From the NCBI GenBank assembly GCA_030844895.1, contig CM061233.1, positions 53,807,453 through 53,871,452 of the forward strand: a DNA stretch of 64,000 nt. The letters run 5' to 3'. This document shows, piece after piece, positions 10,513 to 22,869 of this stretch. Numbering within the stretch: position 1 is the stretch's first letter; each line of letters opens with the position of its first letter. The position numbers and the translations under genes were made by a program. Source of the DNA: Ambrosia x helenae. Its lineage: Eukaryota; Streptophyta; Magnoliopsida; Asterales; Asteraceae. The notes beneath the pieces were generated by a model. That model was not told where the DNA came from. It did not search any database and worked only from the letters and a program-made list of their open reading frames with translations.

Positions 10513-13196
10513 TGTAATGACCAAAATTTTTAAGAATCATTTAAAAACATATATCTCTACTAATACTTGTTATCATTTGAACTACTAGCTAATTAAGTCT
10601 AACTTTAAATTTCAATGACAAAATACAATTGAAGGATGGTGTAAACAAAATACCTATAAAAGTGGGATACATTAAAGGTTCAATCTTAAATACTTGTTTA
10701 GTATGTTAGAAATTTTATTAAAAATCTAAAAGAAAATAATAACAATATAATAATAACAACATGAAGTGTGAATTTGAGTGGATACAGCCAACACCATCAA
10801 CGAGGCTTGAACAAGCTGGACACACGCAGCTCAAACCATCCTCGCGCCGCCGACGGACAGTCGCAAGCTACCACAAGCAAGACACCCGTTTCACACCATC
10901 GAGCACACGCACGCCATAAGCCACCACCCACATGTCACACACATTGCACACTTCTGCACACGACCCACAGACGCAACGTTGCCTGGCACTTGGCCCTCCT
11001 CACGCTATCGGTGAATAACCACAAGCCATCTGAGGAAGACACAAGTCACCGGCATTCAACCCGGCCGCCGCACACACGCCAACCGCAGACCCTGCTAAGA
11101 TGCCTACACGCCTCCCATGATGATAAGCTTGAAATCCCTGCTATAAATTGAGAACAAATCTCACTGCAACTCCCATATGATTCACCTTCAAACTTATGCT
11201 CTGTTCTATAACACTTTTCCGGTGAATCGAAAACGAACCCAAAAGACCAAAATAATACTATTACCACCTATCTTTACTTGGTTACTAACCTTTGATCACG
11301 TCATAAGTTTAGAAACCTCTTGTAGAACTCGAAACAGTTTTCCGGATAACCTGCTCGTTCTCAGGCGACTTCTTTTTCTGGCTTCATTTTACTCTAGAAG
11401 GTATCTAAAATAAGTACTAATGATTTCCTACATATTTGATTATTTACATATACTAGAAAATCAGTTTTCTAGTACATTGAAAATTCCCGATGACATGATT
11501 AAAGCAAGAAGGGGAAGGCCTGGTTTATGTTTTAAGTTTCACCGGAAAATATGAATTGATAAATAATTAAATTATTTATTAATAAAACTAGCCCACTAAG
11601 TTGATTGTTGGCTTTAGTCATATTCAACAAGTCCATATCCAAAAATTTATGGCTATATATTTTAAATACGTTCTTCTACGATAGAAATTATCCTTTATTA
11701 ATTTACTTATTTTCTGCGGTTACTAGGCATTCACCAATAGTAATTTTGTGGGTCAATAATTTTAATAAATCAAACACATATGTACTTCTAAATTTGTTTT
11801 ATTAGATCGAGTTTAACATTGTAATAAGAGGTTATGTAATATTATTACTTCCAACCTAGTAATATTTTGCAACTTTCGTACAAAAAGGATATTTCTCATG
11901 TGAGTGATTTTCTTAAAAGACCATAAAAACTGAAGTTAAGAACTTAGTTGTTTTAAAACAATTTATAACATAATATTTAGTAAAACTAGATAAATAAGGA
12001 ATGGTTTATGAATTCAAGTGACTATTTAAGGCACATTAAGTGGGCTAATTATGGTTCTCAAAATATTGGAATACCTGATTATAAATAGAATGTTTTGTTC
12101 TAAAAATCATGTCATCGGATAATCATTATATGAAACAACTAAATAGAAAACCAATCTTAATTCTAAATGAAATATAACCCATTTGTAGATTTTAGTGAAC
12201 GATTTTAACCAAGCTGGTAGTGCTTTGGAACATTAAAAGGTACGGATCCTTACCCCACTTCTTGTGCTTTCTTATTCAGTTGTTATATATATAAACCCAT
12301 TGATTTCATACATCTTTGGAAACTCCTTACGTCTTTGAAGCATCAATTCGTTTGGTTGGTTCGTTCATTTCATGTCCTCATTATAATATTGAATATTGAA
12401 TTTCACTTTGATATCATGCGATAGAATTATGTTTGTCGTACTCATTATTGCATGTTCCTGATATAAGTTTCATGTTGATAAGATATATATGTTGCTATAG
12501 TTATGAAATTCTTTAAATATGACCCTTTGTACTCTGAAACCATGAGTTCCGCTTCTCGTGGAGTGTCCCACGAGCATGTTGTTGCGACATCGACAATATG
12601 TGCTCCATCCGTGACGGAGAGATCAGTTCACAGTGTCTCTTAAGTACAAGTGTGGTACATATGGCTATTAGGAGGCGTATGGATCGATCCTAGGATTTAT
12701 GTATGTTACATAGATGGATAACGGGTATGCCAACTCACCATCTCATGTGATAAATATGCAGGAGTAGCTACCTGCGTATTTTCCCGTTTTATGTTTAGCT
12801 CATGGGTTCATCCTTATGGTACGATATTCTTCATTAAACTAAGTTACTTCGCATCGTACCATTTTATACGTTACGTTTTGATTGTATCTCAGTAAATAAT
12901 TATTTCTTGTTGTTATTTTAAGCCTACTATTCCGTACTGAGCATTCGGCTCATTCCGTAAATTCTTTCTGTGTTCACAGGTTCACAGGTTATCTTGGGCG
13001 TGATAAAGAAAGAAAATAAAGCCTAGGATTAAATCTAAAGATGTTAGGTAAAACCATTTAACCATGTTAGTTTGTATTTCAATACTTAAGTTAGTTTGTC
13101 GAATGTTTTGCACCTTTGACAAGTAATAAAGGGAATCATGCCTTTCTGAACCAATGCTATTGTGACACTTCAGGCCATCCGGGTTGGGGTGTTACA
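10513..13196 (+). mobile_element. Solo LTR of a gypsy element inserted in copia-B pol
   Basis: Begins TGTAATGACC and ends GGGGTGTTACA (TG...CA). Flanks are gtaaa (10508-10512) and ggaaa (13197-13201), a 5-bp target duplication with one change. Removing the LTR and one flank rejoins the RT frame of copia-B. No internal coding, PBS or second LTR is present, so it is a solo LTR left by LTR-LTR recombination. At 2.7 kb it is long. The end sequence resembles the reverse complement of the LTRs at 23964 and 40164, suggesting the same broad chromovirus group. A GC-rich stretch (about 10800-11120) precedes a TATA box. Confidence 0.85.
11142..11148 (+). promoter_or_regulatory. TATA box candidate of the solo LTR
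   Basis: tataaat follows a GC-rich, CA-rich upstream block within the LTR. A second AT-rich TATA-like run (tatatatataaa, near 12284) is less likely because it lies close to the LTR's 3' end. Confidence 0.35.
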
Positions 13197-13933
13197 GGAA
13201 ATTATGTTCCACTCCCATGACACCAACCACACAAGTTGAACAAGATGATCAAGGTAAATAGGTTGATCAAACCATGTATAGATGTATGATAGGTTCCTTT
13301 CTTTATTTAACTGCTTATAGACTAGATATTATGTTTTCAACATGTGTTTGTGCTAGATATTAATCAGCTCCAAGGGAATCACACCTAATTGCTGTCAAAA
13401 GAATTTTCAGATATCTGAAAGGAATTCCTACACTTGGAATTTGGTATCCTACTTCTAGCAATACCAAATTAACAGCTTTTTCAGATAGTGACTACGCAGG
13501 GTGCAAAATGTCAAGAAATTCAACATCTAGTGGTTGTCAATTCTTAGGAAACTATCTGGTGTCCTGGCAATCAAAGAAGCAAACATCTGTGGCAACTTCA
13601 ACTGCTGAAGCAGAGTACATTGCAACTGCAAGTTGTACATCACAGATTCAATGGCTTCAGTATTAATTACTTGACTATGGAATTAAAGAGACCAAGACCC
13701 CATTGATTGTAGACAGTAAATATGCCATTAGCATAATTCAAAATCCTGCTCAGTTTTCAAAGACTAAACATATTGAAATCAGGTATCATTTCATAAGGGA
13801 TTGTTATGAAAAAGGCAAGATTGAGGTGAAACATGTAACAACTAATCAAATAGCTGACATATTCACCAAACCCCTTGACACATCAACATTTCAGAGGTTA
13901 GTTTCCATGCTTGGGATGCTAAATTTGGAATAA
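13197..13933 (+). pseudogene. copia-B RNase H, first copy
   Basis: Resumes pol after the solo LTR with TPMTPTTQVEQD, then RYLKGIPTLGIWY, AFSDSDYAGCKMSRNSTSS, TAEAEYIA, VDSKYAISIIQN and KTKHIEIRYHFIRD. It ends in IADIFTKPL and TAA at 13931-13933. These are the conserved C-terminal RNase H motifs of Ty1/copia, which degrade the RNA template. In-frame stops occur near 13259, 13361 and 13664. It is duplicated at 16992-17627. Confidence 0.87.
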
Positions 13934-14387
13934 GTACTGTAAGTGTTTTTCATTTTCCTGCACATATTTTTCTTTCACTTACATTATTACTAATCTGTCA
14001 CAAACCTCGGATAACCAAAAAGAGAGAAACTGTTGATGTACAAAACATCAGAATGGGGATATTTTAAGAAAAATGGTTAACTTCTGATAAAATAATCGTC
14101 AGAAGTTATGGATAAGTGTTAATAAATTGTTCTCATCAGTTTTTTACAAACTACTAAAGAAAAATGGGAACTACTGATGAATAATCTTATTCATTAGAAG
14201 TTTTATCAATAAGGGTTAATCAGACATTTCCCATTTCAGAAGTGTGACCTAAGGCGGTTATAAACTTCTGATAAACACTTTTTCTCATACTTATCTTTTC
14301 AAAAAGCAAAAATTCCCTCTTTCTCTCTCAAAACACTCATAACCCCTCCCCTACAACATCAAAAACACTGTTCGATCCACAAACACC
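13934..14387 (+). other. Non-coding spacer between RNase H and accessory ORF, copy 1
   Basis: No coding potential seen. It contains repeated short phrases around cttctgat and actactga in both orientations and a pyrimidine-rich stretch just before the accessory-ORF ATG at 14388. The same spacer recurs at 17628-18056, so it is a fixed part of the element. It could hold a promoter or splice acceptor for the accessory ORF (inference). Confidence 0.55.
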
Positions 14388-16980
14388 ATGGCTCTTGTAC
14401 TGAAATAGGGACATAACCAACAAGGCTACTTCGTGAAGGATGAAGCCTGGTCTCAATACGACAAAATCATTGATTTACTCGTCAAATCCCAATACAACAC
14501 AGCTTTCACCATTGATCCTCCAATCCACATACAAACTCTTAATGAGTTCTGGGCAAACGCCGAGGCGGTGACTGTGAACAATAAGGTGATTTCCCTCAAA
14601 TCAACTATCCAAGGGAAAGTTATGGCAATCACACCAACCACTTTGTTGTACCCAAGATTTGTTATGCATTGCATAATAAAAGAACTTAGTGAGGGAATAC
14701 TTGTTGGTAAATCTTCAAAATTAAATCCTTTAACATCACAAGTATTCTCTAGGCATAACAAACCGACAACTTTTCTAGAAGATGACCAAGGGGAAAAAGA
14801 ACCAGTCCCCATGGAACCTACATCTTCCAAACCCTCACCTAAAAAGGCCAAGACACCCAAACAACAAAAATCAAAACCCACCAACCCTAAAAGAAAGGTA
14901 GTTCAGGAAGTTGAGATGCCTGAAACTGCTGATGTGCAATCTGCACTTGTCAAAGATGTGACTGAAACATCCTCTCAGTCTCATCTATCTCAAACCCCCA
15001 AAAGAGCACCAATTACCATTTTATTTCACAGGAAGAAAACCAAAAGCGCCATAACTACTGACCCTTCCTTTGAAACTGCTAACCCTTTACCCAAAACTAC
15101 TGAACCAGAAATATCACACACCACCATAGAAATCGCCAAACTTCTCTCTTGGCTAAAAGAAACAGTCCCATCTGAACATGTCAATCCCCAACAAACACAT
15201 CAAACAGTGTGGATATCAATAGCCATATCCCAAGAGATGAGGATGAACCATGGTGTCTAAGCCCAAACATAAATACTTTTGGTACATTTGAGGCTGCTAC
15301 TACTTATTTACCATCCAGTGGTGGATCTGAGGATAGAAGTAACATAGCTAAAACCTCATATGTGGCAACTACTGATGAAGGATTTATTCCTGAAGTAGGA
15401 AATCCTTAGTACCAAGACAAAGTGGTTCATGAGACAACTAGGTTGGGCCTAGCTCATGGTACAACTGATGATGTCTTCATTGAGGATGTCATCAGGGATT
15501 TAGATGATTCCATTGATTTGGATGATGATTCAAACTCTCCATAACATGAATTGACGGCTACTTGTGAAGGTCCTGAATCTGATGTCTCTAAGATCAAAGA
15601 GCTAGTCACAAAGGATCAGGTTAAAGACCACTTGAACCCTGATTCCCCTAAAGTGGCATCTTCGGTTCATACTGAAGATCACCCAAAAACACCCCTCCAC
15701 ATCAAAAGCCTACCTAATTCACTAGGTCATCAAGCATAGACCTGAACCACCTATGCAGCCTAGCTGGTCCCCTATACCAGATGATAGATACTCTAATTTC
15801 TCAACAACTCAAGAACTTTACCCGAACTTTACCACTGCTTTAGAGTTGAAGAACAACACTCAACTTGAGATGATCAACAACAAACTTGGTGAGCTGTCAA
15901 CAAAGATAGATGACAACACAAGACAACTTGCTACACTATCTAGTGTAACTCCTCTACCTGCTTGGTTTCCAGAAGTGGATGAAGACAAAAAGGGGGAGAA
16001 GATTAAGGAACCAAAGGTTGTATCACTTAAAGCCAACAAAAAGGCAACATATGCATAACAGCTAAAGGATGCCCAAAAGAAAAAAGAACAACAAAAAAGG
16101 CTCCTTAAAGAAGAAGCTTAAAAGAAGTCCCAAGGCCAAATTGAAGAAACTGCTGAAGTCCAAGAAAGTGCTGAAGAAAATCCTTCAGTAGTTGAGAGCC
16201 TGATCAAGCCTTCAGCAGTTAACACTTCCAATATTGAAGAAGAAAAACCTTCTAAGGCAACTGAAACCACTCCAACTCAAATTCCAATGCATGCACCCAC
16301 TCAAGCAACTGTCTTAAACCCTACTCCCATATCAATGTCTAAAGAACTATTGGAGAAAATCTTAAGGGTGGCACAAAAGAAGGCAAAGGAAGATAAAATC
16401 TAGAACAACCTAGAAGCAAGGGATGACTTGAGCTACAATGAAAAACTGGAGAAGTATGAAGAAAAATTGGGTGAATTAGAAGAATTAGAAAGAGTTGCTG
16501 AAGAAGATAAGAGACAACAATTGATGACCTTCATCCCCAAAAACAGCAAAACCAAGAAATACTCACTCAAAGGGCTCTCTATGGATGAACTAACACATAG
16601 AGATCAGCTTGTATCTGACAGGCTAGCCACAAAAAAAGATAGAAAGGCAAAGAGAGCTGAGATAATAGAAGAGTTGGTAGCCAATGGATTTGGTTCAAAA
16701 GCTTCAGTGTCAAAATGGAGAGAAGATACTTTGTATGAGAGTTACAAGAAATTCAAGGCTGATAGAGTTGTAAATCCGGAAAAGTTCAAAACTTCTGAAG
16801 CTTCACTTACAAACTTCAGTAGTTTGAACTTCTGGTGCAAAACAATCATCATCAAAGCCTGCTACCAAAAAGAAGCAAGAGGAGACCATAAAGACAAATT
16901 TCAAGATGGTATTGCTTGAAGGCAATACTGTGGTACAAGGAGACTTTGTGGTTGAAGAGAAGCCTCTGCTGATACAATTC
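14388..16980 (+). pseudogene. Post-pol accessory ORF of copia-B, copy 1 (internally deleted)
   Basis: The start is taken at ATG 14388 (MALVLK) because copy 2 has the equivalent ATG at 18057. A TAG follows six codons later and the frame then continues (GYFVKDEAWSQYDKI). The N-terminal region (about 14430-14760) is globular in character, with LNEFWANAEAV and YPRFVMHCIIKEL. Between MAITPT and LLYPRF about 400 bases present in copy 2 are missing. A Lys/Pro/Ser-rich linker follows, then broken Asp/Glu-rich stretches and a strongly charged coiled-coil-like segment (16428-16640). Such ORFs sit after pol in SIRE-like copia of Asteraceae. Function is unknown to me. Confidence 0.7.
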
Positions 16981-16991
16981 AGGGATCCTTG

Positions 16992-17627
16992 TTTACCTAA
17001 CTACTTCTAGACCAGATATTATGTTTTCAACATGTGTTTATGCTAGATATCAATCAGCTCCTAGGGAATCAAACTTTATGGTAGTCAATAGAATTTTCAG
17101 ATATCTAAAAGGAACTTCTAATCTAGGAATTTGGTATCATGCTATCAGCAGTACCAAATTGGTGGCCTTTTCATATAGTGATTATGCAGGGTGTAAAATG
17201 TCAAGAAAATCAACATCTAGTGGATGTCAATTCATTGGAAATTGTCTGGTGTCATGGCAATCAAAGACCTAAAAATCTTTGGAAACATCAATTGCTGAAG
17301 CAGAGTATATTGCAGCTGCAAGCTGTACTTCACAGATACAATGGCTTTAAAATCAATTACTTGATTATGGAATCAAAGAAACCAAGACACCATTACTTCT
17401 AGACAGTACCTCAGCCATTAGCATCATTCAAAACCCCTGTCCAATTTTCAAAGACAAAGCATATTGAAATTAGGTATCATTTCATCAGGGATTGCTATGA
17501 AAAAGGCAATATTGAGGTCAAATATGTGTCAACAGCAAATCAAATTGCTGATATTTTCACAAAACCTCTTGACACAACAATCTTTCAGATGTTAGTATCC
17601 ATGATTGGGATGCTAAATTTGGAGTAA
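16992..17627 (+). pseudogene. copia-B RNase H, second copy
   Basis: Repeats 13302-13933 with many substitutions: MFSTCVYARYQSAP, FRYLKGTSNLGIWY, YAGCKMSRKSTSSG, AEAEYIAA and a final IFTKPL, ending TAA at 17625-17627. The junction with copy 1 of the accessory ORF lies just after gggatcctt (16982-16990). The beginning of the domain upstream of 13302 is not repeated, so this copy lacks its connection to RT. It carries stops and at least one shift. Confidence 0.85.
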
Positions 17628-18056
17628 TTTTTGTAAGTGTTTTCATTTTTCTACACATATTTCACTTTCACTTATTTTTATTGCAAAACTGTCATAAACC
17701 TCTAATGACTATATAAGGAGAAAGTACTGATGTACCAAACATCAGTATGCGAATATTTTCTGTAAAGAGAAACTGCTGATGATAAAATCATCAGAAGTTA
17801 AATTGGGTGTTTTCAAATAAAAAACTCACCAGTTATTTAAAACTACTGAAGAGTAAATAGGAAACTACTGATGAACAATTTGTTTATCAGAAGTTCTAAA
17901 CAAAAGGGCAAATCAGTCTTTTCCTATTTTAGAAGTTTGACCTTGGGCGGTTATAAACTTTTGAAACCCCCTCTTTTCATACTTATCGTTTCAAAAAGAA
18001 AAATTCCCACTCTGAAACTCTCTCTGAAACCTGCATTTGTTCTATCAAAAACCACC
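17628..18056 (+). other. Non-coding spacer, copy 2
   Basis: Repeats 13934-14387, including the aaacttctga phrases and the pyrimidine-rich lead into the accessory-ORF ATG. No gene seen. Confidence 0.55.
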
Positions 18057-21000
18057 ATGGCTCTCATTCTTAAACATTGACACAACCAAAGAGGCTACTT
18101 CACTAATAATTCAGCCTGGTCCTCCCAATACGACGAAATCATTGATTTAGTCGTAAAATCACAATATTACACAGCGTTCACCATTGACACACCAATCCAC
18201 ACTGAAACTCTAAATGAGTTCTGAACAAACGCTGAGGCTGTTACCGTTAATGGTAAAGTCATTTCCCTGAAGATGTCGATCAAAGGGAACGTGATGGCAA
18301 TCACACCAGAAACCATGGGAATTAGACTAAATGATGTTGAAGCCCCAGAACAAATTCCCAATGGAACCATTCAATTAACCATGACTAAGTGTGGTTACCA
18401 AGGTAGTGTGTCACATGCTACCATTTATAAGAAATTTTTTGATGCAAAACACAAACTTTTGTTTCAATATATAATCATGTGTTTGAGTCCATAAACTATA
18501 TCACCAAAATGATCAGATGCCCGCAACTTTACAACCTATTTTCCATTCCATTGTGAATGAAACCACTTTCAGGGCATCATCATATTTCTTTAATGAGTTG
18601 GTATTGCATCACCAAAATGATAAAAAGAATTTTTTGTTGTATCCAAGGTTCATAATGCAATGTATTATAAAAGAACTTGGTGAGGAAATGCTTGTGGGTG
18701 AGGCAACAAAGTTAAATCCTTTGACCTCACAAGTATTCTCTAGGCATACCAAATCGGCTACCTTGCCAGAAGATTACCAAGGGGAATAAGAAACAGTCCC
18801 CAAGGAACCCACATCTTCCAAACCCAATCTAAAAAGCCTAAACAGCCCAAAAAGCAAAAATCCAAACCCACCAACCCTAAAAGAAAAGCAGTTCAGGAGG
18901 TTGAGATGCCTGAAACTGCTGATGTACAATCTGTACTTGAAAAAGATGTGACTGAAACTTCCTCTCAGTTACATCCATCTCACTCCCCTAAAAGAGCTAA
19001 AATTTCTATTCATTTTTCAAGAAAGAAACACAAAAAAGACTATAAATACTGACCTTATTTTTGAAACTACTTAAACCTTTCCTTCTACTGAACTAGAAGT
19101 TTCACACCAAACAGTAGAAATTGCTCAATTTCTCTCGGGGCTGAAACAAAACATCCCATCTAAAAATGTCATTCCCCAATCACCACATAAAACAGGGATA
19201 AAACCATAGAAATGGACATTGATGAGGATGTAATCAGCCCTATCCCAAGAGATGAGGAGGAACCAAGGAATCTAAGCCCCAACTTAGATTCTAGGTACAT
19301 TTGAGGCTACTACTACACTTATACCACCCAGTGGTGGATTTGAGGACAGTAGTAACATTGTTAAGACCTCACTTGTGGCAACTGCTAATGAAAGCCTTGT
19401 TCCTGAGGCAGGAAATCCCCGGAACAAGGGGTACATCAGACTACTAGGTTGGGCCTAGATCATGGTTTAACTGACGAAGTCATCATTGATGATGTAGTCA
19501 GGGATTAAGATGATCCCATTAATTTGGATGATGTTACAAACATTCCACAACAAGAATTGACGGCTGAATGTGAAGGTCCTGGATCCAATGTCTGTATACT
19601 CAAAGATTCAGACACAAAGGATTAGGTTAAAGACCATTTAAACCCTAGTTCCCCCAAAGTGGCACCCCTAGTTCATACTGAGGATCACCCAAAAACACAC
19701 CCTCCACACTCACAAAAGCCTACCCAATTCTCTGGGTCATCAAGCATAGAGTTGAACCAACTATGCAGCCCAGAAGGTCCCTTATACCAGATAATTCACA
19801 AGCTAATCTCATCACATCTCAAAACTTTTACAATTGCTATGGAGTTGAAGAACAAGACACAATTGGAGATGATCAACAATGCAATAGATTTAAAGATGAG
19901 AGACTTATCTAGAAGGGTTGAAGACAATAGAAGGCAACTTGAACATCTATCTGGTCTTGCACCTCATACTCCTTAGTTTCCAGAAGTGGATGAAGCCAAA
20001 AAGAGGGAGATGACATCCAAGAGCAAGGAACCTACAAGTTGAATTTTGAAGCCTCTAAAAAGGCTAGAGAAGCACAACAACTCAAGGATGCCATGAAAGA
20101 AACAGTCAAAACAAGACAAGAAATTGCTTTGAAAGAAAGACATGACTAGAAAGAAAAACAGGAAAGGCTCCTTAAAGAGAAAGCTCTGAAGTCCTCCCAA
20201 GGCATTGAAGAAATAATTGATGACATTCCCAAAAGTATTGAAGATAATCCTTCAGTAGTTGATACTCAGATCAACACTTCAGTAGTTGATACTTCCTATA
20301 CTGAACCTGAACAGCCTTCTAAAGCAACAAAACCAATTCCATCTGATATTCCTAGGCCAATCCCAACTCCTACAATTGTTTTAAACCCTTCTCCTATATC
20401 ATTCTCATCTGAACAAATGGAGAAGAGTTTATTAGCAGCAAAGAAGAAGGCTAAAGAAAATGAGGTCTAGAACAACTTAGAAGCAAGGGAAGATATGAGC
20501 TTTGATGAGAAACTACAAGATTATGAAGAAAATCTAAGTGAGTTTGAAGAAGAAGAAAGGGTTGCTGAGGAACAACTCCTTATTGTTGAAGAAGACAAGA
20601 GACAACAGCTGATGACTTATATCAGCAAACACAACAAAACAAAGAAACACTCACTTAGGGGACTCTCAACTGAAGAACTTACACATAGGAAACAGATTGT
20701 ATCTGACAAGCATGCCACAGAAAAAAATAGAAAGTTGAAGAGAGCCCAGATAATACAAGAACTGGCAGACAATGAATATGGTTCAATGGCACAACTGTCA
20801 AAGTGGAAAGAAGCTGATCTTCTGGACACTTACAAGAATTTCAAGGCCTTACAAAAGTCAAATCTAGAGAAGTTCAAAACTTCAGAAGTTTCACAAACTT
20901 CAGTAGTTCAAACTTCTAGTGTTTATTTCAAGAAACCCCCAACAAGGCCTGCTGTCAAGAAGAAGCCAGAGAAACAAATAAAGACTTGCTTCAAAATGAT

Positions 21001-21478
21001 TATGCTTGAAGGAAATCAAATTGTTGATCAGGACATTTTATGGGAAAAGAAGCCTCTGCTCATACAACACAGGGATCCTTCTACTTATGCTTATCAACGC
21101 ACACAAACCAAAACAAACAAGAAACAAACCAAGGTAATCACTGAACACCACATTCCAATTTCTAGTGATATACCTGATGTTGTAAATATTAAACAAAGAA
21201 GGAGATCCAACCTAATCGTGACTGAAATAGAACAACCTCAAACATTAGGAAGACCAAAACAAGAAAAGGGCATTGTCCCTTACACACTAGACTTTGATAA
21301 GTCTAAGGCAAACATAGTGAAATGGTCCTTCACTCATGCCTCCAACTCAGTGGTGATCACAAAAAGAGACCGTTCTTTCATGATCTTCAAAAGCATAGAT
21401 AAACTGAAGAATCATTCAAGCAAAGACCTTTTTACAATTCAACATCTTGAACCAGAACAGGGACCACTCACAGAATAA
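18057..21478 (+). pseudogene. Post-pol accessory ORF of copia-B, copy 2 (longer)
   Basis: Starts ATG 18057 (MALILKH, then TGA) in parallel with copy 1. It keeps a segment lost from copy 1 (about 18310-18640), which includes MTKCGYQGSVSHATIYKKF, LLFQYIIMCLS and YFFNELVLHHQNDKKN. The Lys/Pro linker, acidic blocks and a coiled-coil-like region (about 20480-20720) follow. From 20495 to 21478 the frame is open: a Lys-rich stretch (KKPPTRPAVKKKPEKQ), a compact region (NIVKWSFTHASNSVVITKRD) and a TAA at 21476-21478. The C-terminal 400 bases exist only here. There are several stops before 20495. Role unknown; an envelope-like role has been proposed for the ORF in this position in SIRE1. Confidence 0.7.
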
Positions 21479-21570
21479 CAAGCTCTCCATGGTCAGAGAG
21501 ATATGGAGAATACTTGATTGCAGAAAGAAAGACAATAATGATTAGATAAGGTTTTGGCTTCATCAATCCA

Positions 21571-21580
21571 GGGGAAGATT
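21571..21580 (+). other. Polypurine tract of copia-B
   Basis: aggggaagat directly precedes the TGTAAGG start of the 3' LTR. This is the usual primer site for plus-strand synthesis. Confidence 0.8.
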
Positions 21581-22272
21581 GTAAGGTCAAAGAGGATTGA
21601 CAAAGCCAGTTTTGATCCTTAGACTTAATCATATTCTGCAATATTTTGCTAAGTATAGAATCTACTGAAGAAGAAGAAGAAGAAAATAAAGTACTGAAGA
21701 AGCTGATACAAGTGCTAAAGAGTAAAGATCAAAAGTTCTGAATATGAACCAGACAAACATTTGAAGAACAACTACTAAAGATCAAACTTCTAAAGAATAC
21801 TCATCAAAAGTTTGTCACTCATCAGTAGTTCTTATAGAAGCTTCCCACCGCCCTTAACTTCAGTAGTTTTGTATTATATTAGTTTAAGTTACTTTATGTA
21901 CAAGTTCCAATACTACAGCCTGTTGTAGTATTATTGTAATGTTTAGAATACTTCTCTTGTACGTATTAATCAGTCTTTAAATGGATGGGTTCATCCCTCT
22001 ATTTTTGACAAGCTTTTTGCAGTATCATTTCCAATACATTTGAGAATCATTTCAAGCAACTTATTACTGTTTTATTCATTAACTTTTTAGATTCTCATTA
22101 ACTACTTTAGTTCAACATTCATTAACTAGGGGGGGGGGGGTAATAACTCCTGTTAAAAGTGAAACTTTAACTTACAACACTTATACTTATTCTGTTGTGC
22201 TTTTACTTTGATAAATCTTAAACAAGTGTTTATAAGAAGAATATGTGATTAAACAAGCTTTCTGATCCAACA
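21581..22272 (+). repeat. copia-B 3' LTR
   Basis: TGTAAGG to GATCCAACA, the partner of 4505-5189. It differs at many positions, including short indels. It contains a run of 12 G (22129-22140) where the 5' LTR has the PPT-like ccagggggag. Confidence 0.85.
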
Positions 22273-22800
22273 TAATTGCCCTCATTAACATATTGATAAA
22301 AATTTTCCCCTTTTGAATCATACTTCCCAATCTGTCTCAAAGTAGCAAAAGATAAGGTGATCGTCTTACCCTCAACTATCCCCGTCAAAGTAGTGGTTCT
22401 TAGGGGATTCCTATCATCATCCCGCTTCAGCATGCTTAACCACTTCATTATGCTATTGACAAACGCTCTCCCTTCCTTTTCGCCTTTAAACTCCATTACC
22501 GCTTCCCAACCTAGTTCCCAAAACTTCTCCACAAAACCCGAAGACCGAAAGTCATTTCTTAATACCTACTTTTCTAAACACATGTTGTCCTTGAAGGACT
22601 GCGAATCACCCATCTTCCAATAGAATAACTCAGGTTGATATTGTTTTGGTTGCTTGAACAATGGGCCGGATTGCTAATTGGCCACATATGGAATATAAGC
22701 AGTGGAGCTTCTTGGCTGTTGGAACTCCACATCTTCCTTTTCTTCCCTTGAAGTATCTCTGATTGTGATCCCCGTGGTCTTCCCTTCTTAAATGCACTTG
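22273..22800 (-). pseudogene. 3' ORF of an Athila/Tat-like gypsy element, truncated by copia-B
   Basis: On the minus strand a broken reading frame runs from about 22800 down to 22273, where copia-B begins. It includes FQQPRSSTAYIPYV, GDSQSFKDNM, VEKFWELGWEAVMEF, SIMKWLSMLKR and TLTGIVEGKTITLSFATL. In-frame stops lie near 22673 and 22571. The pattern of a conserved Trp region followed by G-V-G-K-I-FS resembles proteins encoded beside Athila-type pol (ATHILA ORF-1 or plant-transposon domain). That is a loose match by eye. Its orientation and place downstream of Athila-like pol (29384-30762, -) fit a post-pol ORF. Confidence 0.4.
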
Positions 22801-22869
22801 CATATGCAGCAGATGATCATTCCGATTCCTTTTCTTTACCTTTTCCGCCAAGTAATTTGATATTGTCAT

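Larger units (their letters stand above)
13302..21090 (+). repeat. Tandem duplication of the RNase H to accessory-ORF segment inside copia-B
   Basis: Unit 1 is about 13302-16991 and unit 2 about 16992-21090. Both contain RNase H, spacer and accessory ORF in the same order. The junction joins the gggatcctt phrase of the accessory ORF (16982) to sequence equivalent to 13302. The units differ by many substitutions and by an indel of about 400 bases. No LTR, PBS or PPT lies between them, so this is not two nested elements. Confidence 0.8.
4505..22272 (+). mobile_element. copia-B: full-span SIRE-like Ty1/copia retrotransposon, old, with internal duplication
   Basis: Two LTRs (4505-5189 and 21581-22272) bracket a PBS, gag, protease, integrase, RT, RNase H and an accessory ORF placed after pol, then a PPT. 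The order protease-integrase-RT-RNase H is Ty1/copia. The long post-pol ORF suggests the SIRE/Maximus lineage. The element is 17.8 kb for two reasons: a 2.7 kb gypsy solo LTR interrupts pol, and the RNase H plus accessory-ORF segment is present twice. The LTRs differ at many positions and all frames are broken, so the copy is old. The flanks (ttctg left, taatt right) are not a target duplication, which points to later recombination or deletion. Confidence 0.85.

Noticed and set aside
10768..11151. 127-codon ORF in the solo LTR, His/Thr/Pro-rich
   Set aside because: Lies in the GC- and CA-rich upstream part of an LTR, has low-complexity composition and no recognisable motif.
12238..12979. Same intron-like module in the solo LTR 10513-13196
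   Set aside because: A donor-like GTACGG...CCCC and an acceptor TTCACAG exist, but they are about 742 bp apart with no TTGAC site at the right distance.
22129..22140. Run of 12 G as a functional G-quadruplex
   Set aside because: A single G-run cannot show this. It is more simply a slipped, decayed PPT-like tract or a sequencing length error.
4505..22272. Target duplication for copia-B
   Set aside because: Left flank ttctg and right flank taatt do not match, even after shifting the LTR edge by a few bases.
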